From: Bacteroidota bacterium | GTDB taxonomy: Bacteria > Bacteroidota > Bacteroidia > Flavobacteriales > Weeksellaceae | DNA length: 64,000 nt | Assembly: GCA_023423715.1 (NCBI GenBank) | Contig: JAFAFC010000013.1 | Coordinates: 18,556-82,555 of the forward strand | Reading direction: 5' to 3' | Shown here: piece by piece, positions 10,160 to 19,380 of the stretch | Layout: every line of letters starts with the position of its first letter | How positions within the stretch are numbered: position 1 is the stretch's first letter | Program-made: the position numbers and the translations under genes | Notes under the pieces: generated by a model | Database searches by the model: none | Seen by the model: only the letters and a program-made list of their open reading frames with translations | What the model was told of the DNA's origin: nothing

Positions 10160-11269
10160 ATGTCGCACACATTTACCATAGGGGTCGAAGAAGAATATCA
10201 AATCATTGATGCCGAATCACGTGATTTGATTTCCCATGTATCCAAGATAATCGAAGGCGGAAAGGCTACCTTAAGCGAACATTTGAAACACGAAATGCAC
10301 GAATCCGTTGTTGAAATGGAAACCGGCATTTGCAACAATATTACCGAAGCGCGAGAAGAACTTTACTCACTCCGCAAACGACTGATTACCATTGCCCATG
10401 AACAAAATTTACGTGTTTCTGGAGGCGGTACGCATCCGTTTTCGCGTTGGCAAGACAACACCATTACCAAAGATGTTCGTTATGACAAAATCGTAGGCGA
10501 CATGGGTGATGTGGCTCGTGAAAACCTTATTTTTGGATTGCATGTTCATATTGGAATTCCAAATCGTGAAGAAGGCGTGCGCATCCAAAATGTAATGCGT
10601 TATTTCCTTCCGCACGTATATGCACTTTCTACGAATTCACCATTTTGGGTAGGAAGACAAACCGGCTTCAAATCCTATCGTCAAGAGGTTTTCGCAAAGT
10701 TTCCAAGAACGGGAATTCCGAGTTATTTCTCAAGCGTGGCCGAATTTGATGCGTATGTTGATTTGATGATTAAAACAGGAACCATCGATAACGCCAAGAA
10801 AATTTGGTGGGATCTTCGAGTTCACCCATTTTATCCAACCATCGAGTTCCGAATTTGCGATATGCCCATGCGTGTTGATGAAACGGTATGTTTAGCGGCA
10901 ATTATGCAAGCTTTAACTGCAAAAATTTATAAATTGCATCAGCAAAACTTAAGTTTCCGCAGTTACCGCAGATTATTGATTACCGAAAACAAATGGCGCG
11001 CTTCAAAAGATGGAATTCATTCTCAACTTATTGATTTTGGAAAAGAAGCAAGCGTTCCGTACGCAGAACTTTTAGAGGAATTATTAGCTTTTATTGATGA
11101 TGTGGTTGATGAATTAAACTGCCGTAACGAAGTTGAATACGCTTGGGAAATCCTAAAAAGAGGAACCGGTGCAGATCGACAATTGGAGGTTTTTGAAAGA
11201 ACAGGAAACTTAAAAGACGTTGTTGATTACATGATTTCGGAAACCGAATACGGAATAACCGAAAACTAA
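10160..11269 (+). CDS. carboxylate-amine ligase, YbdK/GCS2 family
   Basis: Related to gamma-glutamylcysteine synthetase family 2, whose members make gamma-glutamyl or other amide bonds using ATP. The 369 residues show the start motif GVEEEYQIID, the HEMHESVVEMETG segment, LHVHIGIPN about residue 130 and a late FRICDMPMRVDETVCLAA metal/ATP segment. No glutathione synthetase is visible nearby; the neighbours are ATP-grasp ligases and an amidotransferase, so it probably belongs to the same unusual pathway. The gap from the upstream ATP-grasp gene is 42 bases. Confidence 0.88.
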   Translation: MSHTFTIGVEEEYQIIDAESRDLISHVSKIIEGGKATLSEHLKHEMHESVVEMETGICNNITEAREELYSLRKRLITIAHEQNLRVSGGGTHPFSRWQDNTITKDVRYDKIVGDMGDVARENLIFGLHVHIGIPNREEGVRIQNVMRYFLPHVYALSTNSPFWVGRQTGFKSYRQEVFAKFPRTGIPSYFSSVAEFDAYVDLMIKTGTIDNAKKIWWDLRVHPFYPTIEFRICDMPMRVDETVCLAAIMQALTAKIYKLHQQNLSFRSYRRLLITENKWRASKDGIHSQLIDFGKEASVPYAELLEELLAFIDDVVDELNCRNEVEYAWEILKRGTGADRQLEVFERTGNLKDVVDYMISETEYGITEN

Positions 11270-11317
11270 ATCGCATAAAATTGAAATTTTGTAATTTTGC
11301 AAATTAAACCATTCTCA

Positions 11318-12151
11318 ATGAGCACAATAAAACTTGCCTTGCTGGACATGAACAACAACCATCCCAACCAAGGTATGCGCAATATCAAAGAAATTTCTGA
11401 GGCTTTTCGACTTCAATTTGAGTCGGAAGTTGAAGTTTCCTATTTCGATGTTCGCTATAAAAATGAAGTGCCGGATTATCAAGATTTCGATATTTTCATT
11501 TCTTCCGGTGGACCAGGAAACCCACATCGTGAAGGGTATGAATGGGAACAGAAATTTGCAGATTTCCTAGACCAAGTTTGGGAACACAACCTTCATAGCG
11601 AGCAAAAAAAATATTTGTTTTTAATTTGCCATTCATTCCAATTGGCGAGTATTCACTGGAAATTAGGAAACGTTTGTAAGCGAAAATCGTATTCATTTGG
11701 CGTGATGCCCATTCACAAAACCAAGGAGGGCGAGCAAGATTTCTTATTGAAAAACCTTCCAGAACCTTTTTATGCAGTAGATTCTCGTTCGTTTCAATTA
11801 ATTGAACCCAATTTGGATTTATTTGCTGAAAAAGGAATGAAAATCGTAGCAAAAGAAAAAGTTCGTCCGCACATTCATTTAGAAAGAGCGGTTATGGCAA
11901 TTCGTTTTTCGGAAGAAATTTTCGGAACGCAATTTCATCCTGAAGCTGATCCTGGAGGGATGATGGAAAACTTGAAAGACGAAACCAACAAAGAAGCCAT
12001 GATTAAAAATTTTGGCGAGGAAAAATATTTGGAAACGGTGGATCGAATGGACGATCCCGATAAGATTGTTCTCACCCAAGCCCAAATTCTCCCAAGGTTT
12101 CTAAGGCACGCCGCCAAACAAATTTTAAAAGAAGAATTAAGCGTATGCTAA
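11318..12151 (+). CDS. class I glutamine amidotransferase-like protein
   Basis: Class I glutamine amidotransferases release ammonia from glutamine for a partner synthase. The nucleophile Cys is in FLICHSFQLA (Cys104 from this start) and the His-Glu pair in GTQFHPEADP near residue 206. The nucleophile elbow reads ICHSFQ in place of the usual xCxGxQ, so the exact reaction could differ. The ATG at 11318 is preferred over an upstream TTG because it gives the normal N-terminus (STIKLALLDM). A TAATTTTG box at 11292-11299 could be a promoter -7 element, but no clear upstream box is seen. A terminator follows, ending the main cluster. Confidence 0.85.
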   Translation: MSTIKLALLDMNNNHPNQGMRNIKEISEAFRLQFESEVEVSYFDVRYKNEVPDYQDFDIFISSGGPGNPHREGYEWEQKFADFLDQVWEHNLHSEQKKYLFLICHSFQLASIHWKLGNVCKRKSYSFGVMPIHKTKEGEQDFLLKNLPEPFYAVDSRSFQLIEPNLDLFAEKGMKIVAKEKVRPHIHLERAVMAIRFSEEIFGTQFHPEADPGGMMENLKDETNKEAMIKNFGEEKYLETVDRMDDPDKIVLTQAQILPRFLRHAAKQILKEELSVC

Positions 12152-12156
12152 CATAG

Positions 12157-12184
12157 AAATCGGGTTTTAACAGCCCGATTTTTT
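12157..12184 (+). terminator. rho-independent terminator after the amidotransferase gene
   Basis: Stem AAATCGGG at 12157-12164 pairs with CCCGATTT at 12174-12181, loop of nine bases, followed by a run of T. It lies 6 bases after the stop and before the next start at 12207. Confidence 0.8.
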
Positions 12185-12206
12185 ACACCAAACACCACAA
12201 AAACGT

Positions 12207-13391
12207 ATGATCAAAAAAATTCGAGACCAATTCAATTCCGAGTTTTCAAATGAAAAATACCAAGAACTTTTAGAGAATTTAAAAGCAAAGACGGGTTTTC
12301 CGCCTTTGTTTCGCGTTTCTGAAAGTCCAATTTTTCTAAGCAATGAATTTCGAAATAAACTTCTTGGCGCATCAGAAAGTATTTTGAATCAAATTCAAAA
12401 TATGTCTGATGACGAATTGAAGAAAGCGGTTCCGGAAAATTGTTTGGTTCCCAACGACACCAAAAAAACGCACTTTTTCACAATCGATTTCGGAATTTGC
12501 GAAAATGAAATCGGCGAAATCGAACCGCAACTAATCGAATTACAAGCCTTCCCAACTTTATATGCTTTTCAACGAGAATTGAAAAATGCATTTTGTGAAG
12601 TTTATCCTTTTTTAGGCGAGTACCGACGTAAAATAACGGACGAAGATTACTATAAAAAGCTAAAACAAGTGCTTATCGCTGATGAAGATCCGAAGAATGT
12701 GGTTCTATTGGAAATTTATCCTGAAAAGCAAAAAACGAATATTGATTTCTACTTAACCGAAAAACATTTAGGGATCAAAACCGTTTGTTTAACGAAAGTT
12801 CAGAAAGAAGGAAAGCAATTATTTTACGATAACAATGGAGAAAAAACGCAAATCAAGCGGATTTACAACCGCGTTATTTTTGATGAACTCGACCGAATTC
12901 CCGATTTGAAAACCGCTTTTGATTTCCGTGAAGATTTGGATGTTACTTGGGTAACGCACCCGAATTGGTTTTTCAAAATTTCGAAATTCTTATTGCCGAA
13001 ACTTCAGCATGATTTCGTGCCAAAAAGCTATTTCTTAAACGACTTTCCAAAAGATGAAAACGTGGAAGATTTTGTTTTGAAACCGCTCTTTTCTTTTGCG
13101 GGAAGCGGCGTGAACTTGCATCCAACATGGGAACAAATAAACGCGATTCAAGATCAAGAAAATTTTATCATGCAACGAAAAGTGCAGTACGCTCCTATTT
13201 TTGAAGATCCAAACGGAGAGTTTTCCAAAGCAGAGATTCGTTTGCTTTACGTTTGGCCAGAAAATGAAGAGCAACCAACCATAATGGAATATCTTGTTCG
13301 AATGACCAAAGCCGAAATGGTGAATGTCGATTTCAATAAAAAGGATGCCATTTGGATTGGTGGAACGACCGCCTTTTTCACCGAAGATTAA
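12207..13391 (+). CDS. uncharacterised ATP-grasp-like protein
   Basis: A 394-residue protein I do not recognise by name. The C-terminal half resembles an ATP-grasp core: a lysine in EDFVLKPLFSFAGSGVNLHP around residue 295, then ENFIMQRKVQYAPIF, and a metal-site-like AEIRLLYVW, ending in IWIGGTTAFF. The N-terminal half has FFTIDFGICENEIGEIEPQLIE and could be the pre-ATP-grasp part. It follows the amidotransferase after a terminator, in the same direction, and is followed by its own terminator, so it may be transcribed separately while serving the same pathway. Function unknown. Confidence 0.7.
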   Translation: MIKKIRDQFNSEFSNEKYQELLENLKAKTGFPPLFRVSESPIFLSNEFRNKLLGASESILNQIQNMSDDELKKAVPENCLVPNDTKKTHFFTIDFGICENEIGEIEPQLIELQAFPTLYAFQRELKNAFCEVYPFLGEYRRKITDEDYYKKLKQVLIADEDPKNVVLLEIYPEKQKTNIDFYLTEKHLGIKTVCLTKVQKEGKQLFYDNNGEKTQIKRIYNRVIFDELDRIPDLKTAFDFREDLDVTWVTHPNWFFKISKFLLPKLQHDFVPKSYFLNDFPKDENVEDFVLKPLFSFAGSGVNLHPTWEQINAIQDQENFIMQRKVQYAPIFEDPNGEFSKAEIRLLYVWPENEEQPTIMEYLVRMTKAEMVNVDFNKKDAIWIGGTTAFFTED

Positions 13392-13400
13392 CGAATACGA

Positions 13401-13424
13401 AAGCTGAATAATTCAGCTTTTTTT
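13401..13424 (+). terminator. rho-independent terminator
   Basis: Stem AAGCTGAA at 13401-13408 and TTCAGCTT at 13412-13419, three-base loop, followed by a T run. It lies just after the stop of the ATP-grasp-like gene. Confidence 0.8.
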
Positions 13425-13471
13425 ATGCTTTTTAGACTTCAAATTCTCGAATTTAGCCCTACATTTGTTGT

Positions 13472-15727
13472 ATGAATTACAAAGCCGAATTGCAAAGATT
13501 CGTTACCAGCCAGTACATCTATTCGGGTGTGCGAATCACGTTGGCTTGTGTAGTTCCGGCGATCATTCTAGCGCATTTTGGGATTTTAAAAGAGTATTTT
13601 CTTTTCCCACTGGCAACCAGTTTTGTTGGTTTAACAGACCAACCTGGACCTTTTATACGAAGACGAAATGCCTTAATTCTAGCCATTATTTCGTTCGTCA
13701 TTGTTGCCTTTATTTCGATTTTAATTAAGCATTACGAACCGCTCGTTTTTCTATTAATCGCCGTTTTCGGAATGCTTTTCACCATGATTGGCGTCTATGG
13801 ACAACGACTAGCTGCCGTGGGTTCCTTATCACTCGTCGTTATGGCGATTTTCTTGGATCACAGCATGGCAAACGGTCCCATCTTAAAAAGTATAGGCATC
13901 TTTTTAGCGGGATGTATTTGGTTTTTCCTTGTTTTTCTACTTGTTTCGAGAATTCAGCCGTATAAATTAGCATTTCAGATGGTTGGTGAAAACTATTTGG
14001 AACTCGCCGAATTTCTTCGAATTAGGGCCCGTTATTATCAAGAAAAACCTGAATTTGACAAGCTTTTTCCGCAAATTATAGCGAAGCAAATTGATATTAA
14101 AAATCAGCAAGAAGCAACACGCGAAATTGTTTTCAAAACACGAACCATTGTAAACGAATCCACCACGACAAGTCGTTTGCTGATGATGATGTTTCTAAAT
14201 TCCTTAGAACTTCATGAAAAATTAATGACCTCAGATAGCGATTATGAGAAGATTAATCGTCGTTTTGGGAAGTTTAAAATTCTACCAAAAATACATGATT
14301 ATCTGATTCTTTTATCGGAAGAAATCACCAATATTGGGATTGCGATGCAAAGTGGAGCCAAGGCGAAACCCATCAACAACATTAAAAAAGAACATCAAAA
14401 TCTTTACGAATACTATTTCAATTTCAGAAATAAGAATTTAACTCCTGAAAACCTAGAAGACTTCATGATTCTACGTTTGATTTTGATTCGCGTGAATGAA
14501 ATCACCGATGAAATCAATAGTATTTACAAGGTTTTTGATCAAGATATTTCGTTGGCGAAAAGTTTATCTTCTGGTTTAGATTATCAAAAATTTGTTCCGT
14601 ATCAGGAAAAAATCAACTTAAAAGTTCTCAAAAATAACCTTTCAATCAAGTCCGAACATTTCCGACATGCGATTCGGATTACACTGGCATTGTTAATTGG
14701 ATACGGCTTTTCGTACGCGACATTTCTGGGATTAGGACATACTTATTGGATTTTAATTACCATAACCGCGATTTTAAAACCATCCTACTCCACAACCAAA
14801 ACGCGAAATTTATGGCGTTTGGGAGGAACCTTTGCAGGCGGTGTTTTCGCTTACGTTTTACTTATGTTCGTCCACGACAGCAGAATATTGCTCACCATTC
14901 TGTTTTCGAGTATGATTTTATGTTTCACGTTTTTGCGTGGAAAATACCTTATCGCCGTATTTTTCATGACTATTTATGTATTTCTGACTTTCAATTTCAT
15001 GCATCCAGGAAACGTGAATATCATCTTTCGAGATCGATTGGTAGACACCTTCATTGCTGGAGTCATCGCGTTTATCGTTTCGTACTTGGTGTTACCAGTT
15101 TGGCAGCATTCTCAAAATATTGATTTAATGAAAGAGTCGGCTAATTCCAATATAAAATACTTCGAATCAGTGATGCAATATCTTGGAACAACCGAGTTTA
15201 AAGAGCAAAATTACCGTCTTGCACGTAAAGATGCGATGATTTCGTTAGCGAATTTAAGTGATAATTTCCAACGGATGATTTCGGATCCTAAAACACAGCA
15301 AATCCGTATTGAAACCGTGCATCAGTTTGTAACAACCTCGCATTTGATTACGGCTTACATCGCTTCGCTTTCACAATATGCGAAGTATGAAAAAGACTAT
15401 CCAAATATAGATATTGAAAGTTGGCATACCAAGATTTTGGCAGAACTTCAACGAACGGAGCATATTTTGAATCAGCAAAAAATTGATCCTACACTTCAAG
15501 AAGAAAGCAAGATTGTTCCTGAAGATTTTGTGAGTGAACTTTTAGAAAATCGTAAAAAAGAACTTCAAGAAGAAGAGCAAGAGTTTTTTGATCGCCGAGA
15601 CATGCACAAAATTTCCTACGTTGCTGAAATTAAAAACATCAAAGAAATCCTTTCATTGCTTTTCAATACGGCAAAAGAACAACGTAGATTGGTTCAGAAT
15701 TACTACAAAACTAATCCACAATCGTAA
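13472..15727 (+). CDS. FUSC/YccS-family inner membrane protein
   Basis: A 751-residue protein with two hydrophobic halves, each with several membrane spans (about residues 20-165 and 395-540), joined by a soluble helical region and ending in a Glu/Lys-rich coiled-coil-like tail. This layout matches the FUSC (YccS/YhfK) group, some of which are linked to aromatic acid or fusaric acid export; the substrate here is unknown. A TACATTTG box at 13460-13467 lies only four bases before the ATG, so the transcript may be almost leaderless. The 3' end overlaps the convergent phosphopantetheinyl transferase gene by 17 bases. Confidence 0.82.
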   Translation: MNYKAELQRFVTSQYIYSGVRITLACVVPAIILAHFGILKEYFLFPLATSFVGLTDQPGPFIRRRNALILAIISFVIVAFISILIKHYEPLVFLLIAVFGMLFTMIGVYGQRLAAVGSLSLVVMAIFLDHSMANGPILKSIGIFLAGCIWFFLVFLLVSRIQPYKLAFQMVGENYLELAEFLRIRARYYQEKPEFDKLFPQIIAKQIDIKNQQEATREIVFKTRTIVNESTTTSRLLMMMFLNSLELHEKLMTSDSDYEKINRRFGKFKILPKIHDYLILLSEEITNIGIAMQSGAKAKPINNIKKEHQNLYEYYFNFRNKNLTPENLEDFMILRLILIRVNEITDEINSIYKVFDQDISLAKSLSSGLDYQKFVPYQEKINLKVLKNNLSIKSEHFRHAIRITLALLIGYGFSYATFLGLGHTYWILITITAILKPSYSTTKTRNLWRLGGTFAGGVFAYVLLMFVHDSRILLTILFSSMILCFTFLRGKYLIAVFFMTIYVFLTFNFMHPGNVNIIFRDRLVDTFIAGVIAFIVSYLVLPVWQHSQNIDLMKESANSNIKYFESVMQYLGTTEFKEQNYRLARKDAMISLANLSDNFQRMISDPKTQQIRIETVHQFVTTSHLITAYIASLSQYAKYEKDYPNIDIESWHTKILAELQRTEHILNQQKIDPTLQEESKIVPEDFVSELLENRKKELQEEEQEFFDRRDMHKISYVAEIKNIKEILSLLFNTAKEQRRLVQNYYKTNPQS

Positions 15728-16322
15728 AAACGTAGTCTTCGAAAAACTCAACTCGAGCGTAAAAATCGTCCGAGCCATTTTCATCATAAACACGGCATTG
15801 AACGCTGTGTAAATGCTCCATATTAAAAGGCAAAACCTCGTAATGTTTTTTCAACGACCAATGTTTGGAGTGATGAATTTTATACAAACTTTCCTTTACA
15901 GACCAGATAATCGTTAAATATTCCATTTCCAAATCGGCTGGAATAAATTCCCGTTCTTCAGGATACACAAACTTATCTTTTAACCTAGTCATTTTTGGAT
16001 TAAACTTCTCCAAATCTATTCCTACTGGCGATTTCGAAAAAGCGATCGCTGCAAAAGGATATGAATTGGTTATTGAAATTTCGTAATCCCTTGGCGACAA
16101 AAACGGCTGTCGATCTTCGTACAAAATCTTATGATCGGGCAATTCATCTTTCAAAATTTGTCTAACCATCAAGGTTTCCAACAATTTTTTCGGATGATAT
16201 TCTTCAATTCGGGATTTGTTTTCGGGTTCAATTAATTTTTCAGTGTCAAAAAAATCCGTTTCATCGTATTTCCACAAATGAATTTTTGCTTTAATATTTG
16301 AAAAATCTTGAAATAAAGGCAT
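15711..16322 (-). CDS. 4'-phosphopantetheinyl transferase (Sfp-like)
   Basis: Transfers the phosphopantetheine arm of CoA to a Ser of an acyl or peptidyl carrier protein. The 203 residues carry the two magnesium/catalytic motifs of the Sfp superfamily: VGIDLE at about 100-105 and WSVKESLYK at about 140-148. The ATG at 16322 is preferred over a TTG at 16358 that would add 12 residues. No carrier-protein or PKS/NRPS gene is in the window, so it probably serves the housekeeping carrier or a distant cluster. Its stop lies inside the end of the FUSC gene (17-base convergent overlap). Confidence 0.88.
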   Translation of the reverse strand: MPLFQDFSNIKAKIHLWKYDETDFFDTEKLIEPENKSRIEEYHPKKLLETLMVRQILKDELPDHKILYEDRQPFLSPRDYEISITNSYPFAAIAFSKSPVGIDLEKFNPKMTRLKDKFVYPEEREFIPADLEMEYLTIIWSVKESLYKIHHSKHWSLKKHYEVLPFNMEHLHSVQCRVYDENGSDDFYARVEFFEDYVFTIVD

Positions 16323-16488
16323 TTTTTGTTTGCTATTTGAAACCTCTAAAGTAGCCAAAAAGCGTGAAATTCTAAAATAATTGCAAAGGATTCCGATTGC
16401 TTTGTCTGAAACTCAAGATGTTTTCTTAGTTAAAGTTTGTTAATGTACATCGAGAAATCAAATCAAGATTTAAATTTGCATCATCAAA

Positions 16489-16785
16489 ATGAAAAATTTC
16501 CTGACATATTTGCTCACCGCCCTACTCTTGGTTTTTGTTGTAGGAAGCAAAGTTTACACTCCTGCTCAGGAAAATTTAACGACGATTTCTACACCTCATC
16601 AACTTCCAAAAAAAGTTAATCACCTCAACAAAACGATGGTGAAAACGGATCATCAACAAAATGATGCGCCCAACTTTTTTGTAGAATCTGAGGATGTTGA
16701 TTTTTCGGCTGCTGATCAGCTAGCCAACCTTAGTTTCGCAATCGGAATTGTTTCTGGACTTTTTCTTCTCTTTCATTTTTCTTAA
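16489..16785 (+). CDS. small membrane protein of unknown function
   Basis: A 98-residue protein I do not recognise. The N-terminus (KNFLTYLLTALLLVFVVGS) is a signal peptide or anchor, and the C-terminal 20 residues (LSFAIGIVSGLFLLFHFS) form a second membrane segment, leaving a polar loop of about 55 residues. A TAAATTTG promoter-like box lies at 16471-16478, ten bases before the ATG. It is the last chromosomal gene before the integrative element, so the attachment site should lie just to its right. Confidence 0.55.
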   Translation: MKNFLTYLLTALLLVFVVGSKVYTPAQENLTTISTPHQLPKKVNHLNKTMVKTDHQQNDAPNFFVESEDVDFSAADQLANLSFAIGIVSGLFLLFHFS

Positions 16786-16803
16786 AAAAAGATTAGTAAA
16801 AAG

Positions 16804-16915
16804 CAAAGTTAAGCAAAACGATTAAATCCGTTGCTATACAATGTTTTATAAAGAAGTAGTCTTTATTTGGAACTCGGTGTCTGATAAGTTTTGGGCTTGA
16901 AATGACAAAGTTAAG
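16804..16915. repeat. two direct copies of CAAAGTTAAG between chromosome and recombinase gene
   Basis: CAAAGTTAAG occurs at 16804-16813 and again at 16906-16915. The first copy overlaps GCAAAGTTAA, which is close to the reverse complement of the GTAnnTTTGC core described for IntDOT-type recombinases. The location just inside the element suggests core or arm-type recombinase sites, but the other end is not visible for comparison. Confidence 0.3.
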
Positions 16916-17004
16916 TTACTAATTCGTTACCGATTAATAGAGGTTTCTCATTAGCCTAAACGGTTATATTTCAGTGTTTTGCACTTATTTTTATATTTCC
17001 TTGT

Positions 17005-17045
17005 AACTCAATGTAAATTAATTTTAAACATTAAACATTTGAGTT
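17005..17045. promoter_or_regulatory. inverted repeat immediately upstream of the recombinase start
   Basis: AACTCAATGT at 17005-17014 is nearly the inverse of ACATTTGAGTT at 17035-17045 (one base missing on the left arm). The right arm touches the ATG at 17046. It could be an operator or a leader hairpin controlling recombinase expression. Confidence 0.35.
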
Positions 17046-18295
17046 ATGAAACAGACAAAAAAATCAACGTTCAAACTGCTTTTCTACTTGAAAAAGAACG
17101 AACTGAAAAAAAATGGTAACGCTCCAATTATGGCACGTATTACCATTGATGGAGCACCTAAAACTTTTGGGACAAAGTTAGAAATTGACCCAAGCAATTG
17201 GGATCTAAAATATGGAAGAGTTGAGGGCAAAAGCGCAACAGCTTTAAATATTAATAAAAAGTTGGATAACATACGTGGGCGTATCGACAAAATTTATGAA
17301 GATATGCTGAAACACGAGGGCTTTGCTACTTCCCAAAAAGTAAAGCTCTCATTCTTGGGTGTTGGTGTAATGGATGATGCAATTCTAAAAGTCTTTAACG
17401 ATAAAAATGAGGATTTTAAAAAATTGGTTGACAAGGAAGAACGTTCACAAAGCACCTACAACAAGTACATCACGGTTTATAATCATCTTACCACTTTTAT
17501 CAAAGAACGCTATCATCGTGATGATATGGCCTTTCGGGAATTGACTGGAGATTTTATTAGGGAATTTGATTTTTATCTTCGGTACGATTTACAATCTACA
17601 CATAATACGGTTTGGGTTTACACGATGCCTGTGCTAAGTCTGGTGGAATTGGCTATTAAAAAAAGTTTGATACGTGATAATCCGTTTCAAGATTATGAAA
17701 TCAATATGGAAGAAACCGACAGGGGTTATATTCTTAAAGAAGATGTAGAAAACTGATGATGTGTGCACCGCCCCACCCACGGTATGAGCTTGTGAAAGAT
17801 CTTTTTATTTTCAGTTGTTTTACCGGACTTGCTTATGCGGATATTAAAAAACTAACAAGGAACAATATTCAGTCTTTCTTCGATGGCCATCAATGGATCA
17901 TCAGCAGAAGAAAAAAATCAGATATTGCTTCTAATGTTCGGTTAATGGAAATCCCAAAACGTATTATAGAAAAATACCTCGGTAGCACTCGTAATGAGTT
18001 TATCTTTCCAGTTCCAACTAATGTAACCTGCAATACTCACATTGGCAAATTAATTGAAAAAGCTGAAATTATTACAGAACAAAAAGTAACCTTTCACACT
18101 GCAAGGCACACATTTGGAACAATGTTTTTAACAGAAGGTGTACCGCTTGAAAGTCTTAGTAAAATGATGGGGCATAAAAATATTTCCACTACACAGATTT
18201 ACGCTAAAATTACCAGCCAAAAGATTAGTAAGGATATGGATTTGGTAGCTCCTAAATTTAAGGAGATTGAAGAAGCGTTTTTACAGGTTATATAG
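17046..18295 (+). pseudogene. int: tyrosine recombinase (ICE integrase), reading frame broken
   Basis: A phage-integrase-family recombinase that should cut and join the element's att sites. The first frame (17046-17756, 236 residues) has the N-terminal arm domain and SAM-like core-binding domain. The second (from 17756, 179 residues) has the catalytic domain with HTARHTFG, GHKNISTTQIYAKI and the Tyr nucleophile. The frames meet at GTAGAAAACTGATG; one extra A would give a continuous protein of about 415 residues, the family norm. The first catalytic Arg position reads TGLAYAD, as in related Bacteroidetes recombinases that lack that Arg. The break could be a real mutation or a homopolymer sequencing error. 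Confidence 0.85.
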
Positions 18296-18317
18296 TTAAT
18301 CACAATTTGAAATTAGG

Positions 18318-18346
18318 AGCAGAACTTAACGGTTCTGCTTTTTTTA
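18318..18346 (+). terminator. rho-independent terminator after the recombinase
   Basis: AGCAGAAC at 18318-18325 pairs with GTTCTGCT at 18332-18339, six-base loop, followed by seven T. Placed 23 bases after the recombinase stop. Confidence 0.85.
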
Positions 18347-18942
18347 TGCCCATATTTTATAGCCAAAGCACATTTACTTCGCTCTGCTATTCCCTTTCTG
18401 TAAAAGAGCTTTACGGCTACTTCTGGAACAGAAGATTAAAAAATGTTGCCATCTACGCCTCCCACACAAATACATTTTTCTAATCCTCTATTAGTGTGGC
18501 TTTGATAGCCCCCACCGCTTTAAAAAAGTGTTTTAAAAATTCAGCGAATTGGAAGTGTTATTTCAATTCACTGTAAACCATTTCTCAATGCCATCTTCTT
18601 GGCTTCCACATTCATTTTATCCAAAGACCCGTATGCTTTTTTGTCCCATTTCAAGAGCAAAGGTATTTCCGTGTTCTTAACGCATCACAAAGGTCAAGCA
18701 AGTTTGGAAAATAATCTCCACCCGTTGGGTAGTATTTTTTTCCAAAACCTTGGTGCTGCTAAACACGAACCTTTTATGCTCGTGAAACGAAACATAGCAT
18801 ACTCCGGCTCTTTAAACGAATAAAAAAAATGTCAGATACGAAAATTAAAACATTGGAAATGGTAATGAAACGAAACAGCACCTCCTCTCATTGCCGAATA
18901 AATCTAAAAAAAATCAAAATCAATAACTAAAAATTAAAGAAT
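18347..18942. other. gene-poor spacer between recombinase and ssb
   Basis: About 600 bases with no convincing gene. The only frame of note (18599-18823, 74 codons) has no clear ribosome binding site, composition or family signal. The last 40 bases are A-rich and form the ssb leader. Confidence 0.5.
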
Positions 18943-19335
18943 ATGAACATCACAGGAAGATTGACAAGGGATGCGGAAGTACGCACAACGTCACAGGACA
19001 AACAAGTAGTAAACTTTTCAGTAGCGACCAACGACAGCTACCGTAACAAGCAGGGCGAACGCATAGAGCAAACCACTTATTTCGACAGCTCCTATTGGAT
19101 AAGCCCGAATGTAGCCAAGCTACTCACAAAAGGCACTTTGGTAGAACTATCGGGACGAGTAAGCACAAGAGCGTGGACAGGTAATGACGGAGAGCCAAGA
19201 GCAGGACTGAATTTCCATACCTCACAAATCAAATTGCACGGAGGTAGTAAGAGAACCGAAAGCGTACAAGCTACTGCACAAACAGGAAACAACAGTACAG
19301 CAGGAAAAGGTACAGAAGACGACCTTCCATTTTAA
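18943..19335 (+). CDS. ssb: single-stranded DNA-binding protein
   Basis: Coats single-stranded DNA during replication, repair and conjugative transfer. The 130 residues have an OB fold over about 1-105 (MNITGRLTRDAEVRTT, VVNFSVATNDSYRN, TYFDSSYWI) and the acidic tip DDLPF that recruits partner proteins. It differs from a typical chromosomal SSB in its short linker. It is the first gene of a rightward maintenance block and probably protects the transferred strand in the recipient. Confidence 0.92.
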   Translation: MNITGRLTRDAEVRTTSQDKQVVNFSVATNDSYRNKQGERIEQTTYFDSSYWISPNVAKLLTKGTLVELSGRVSTRAWTGNDGEPRAGLNFHTSQIKLHGGSKRTESVQATAQTGNNSTAGKGTEDDLPF

Positions 19336-19380
19336 TCAAGAACATTCAATCCATTTTTTAATATCAAAATTTTAAGCATT

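Noticed and set aside
16359..17045. tRNA gene as integration site
   Set aside because: No cloverleaf or 3' CCA-like end could be found; the element probably integrated elsewhere than in a tRNA.
18599..18823. 74-codon frame between the recombinase and ssb
   Set aside because: No ribosome binding site, no family signal, and not in an operon context. It may be decayed sequence.
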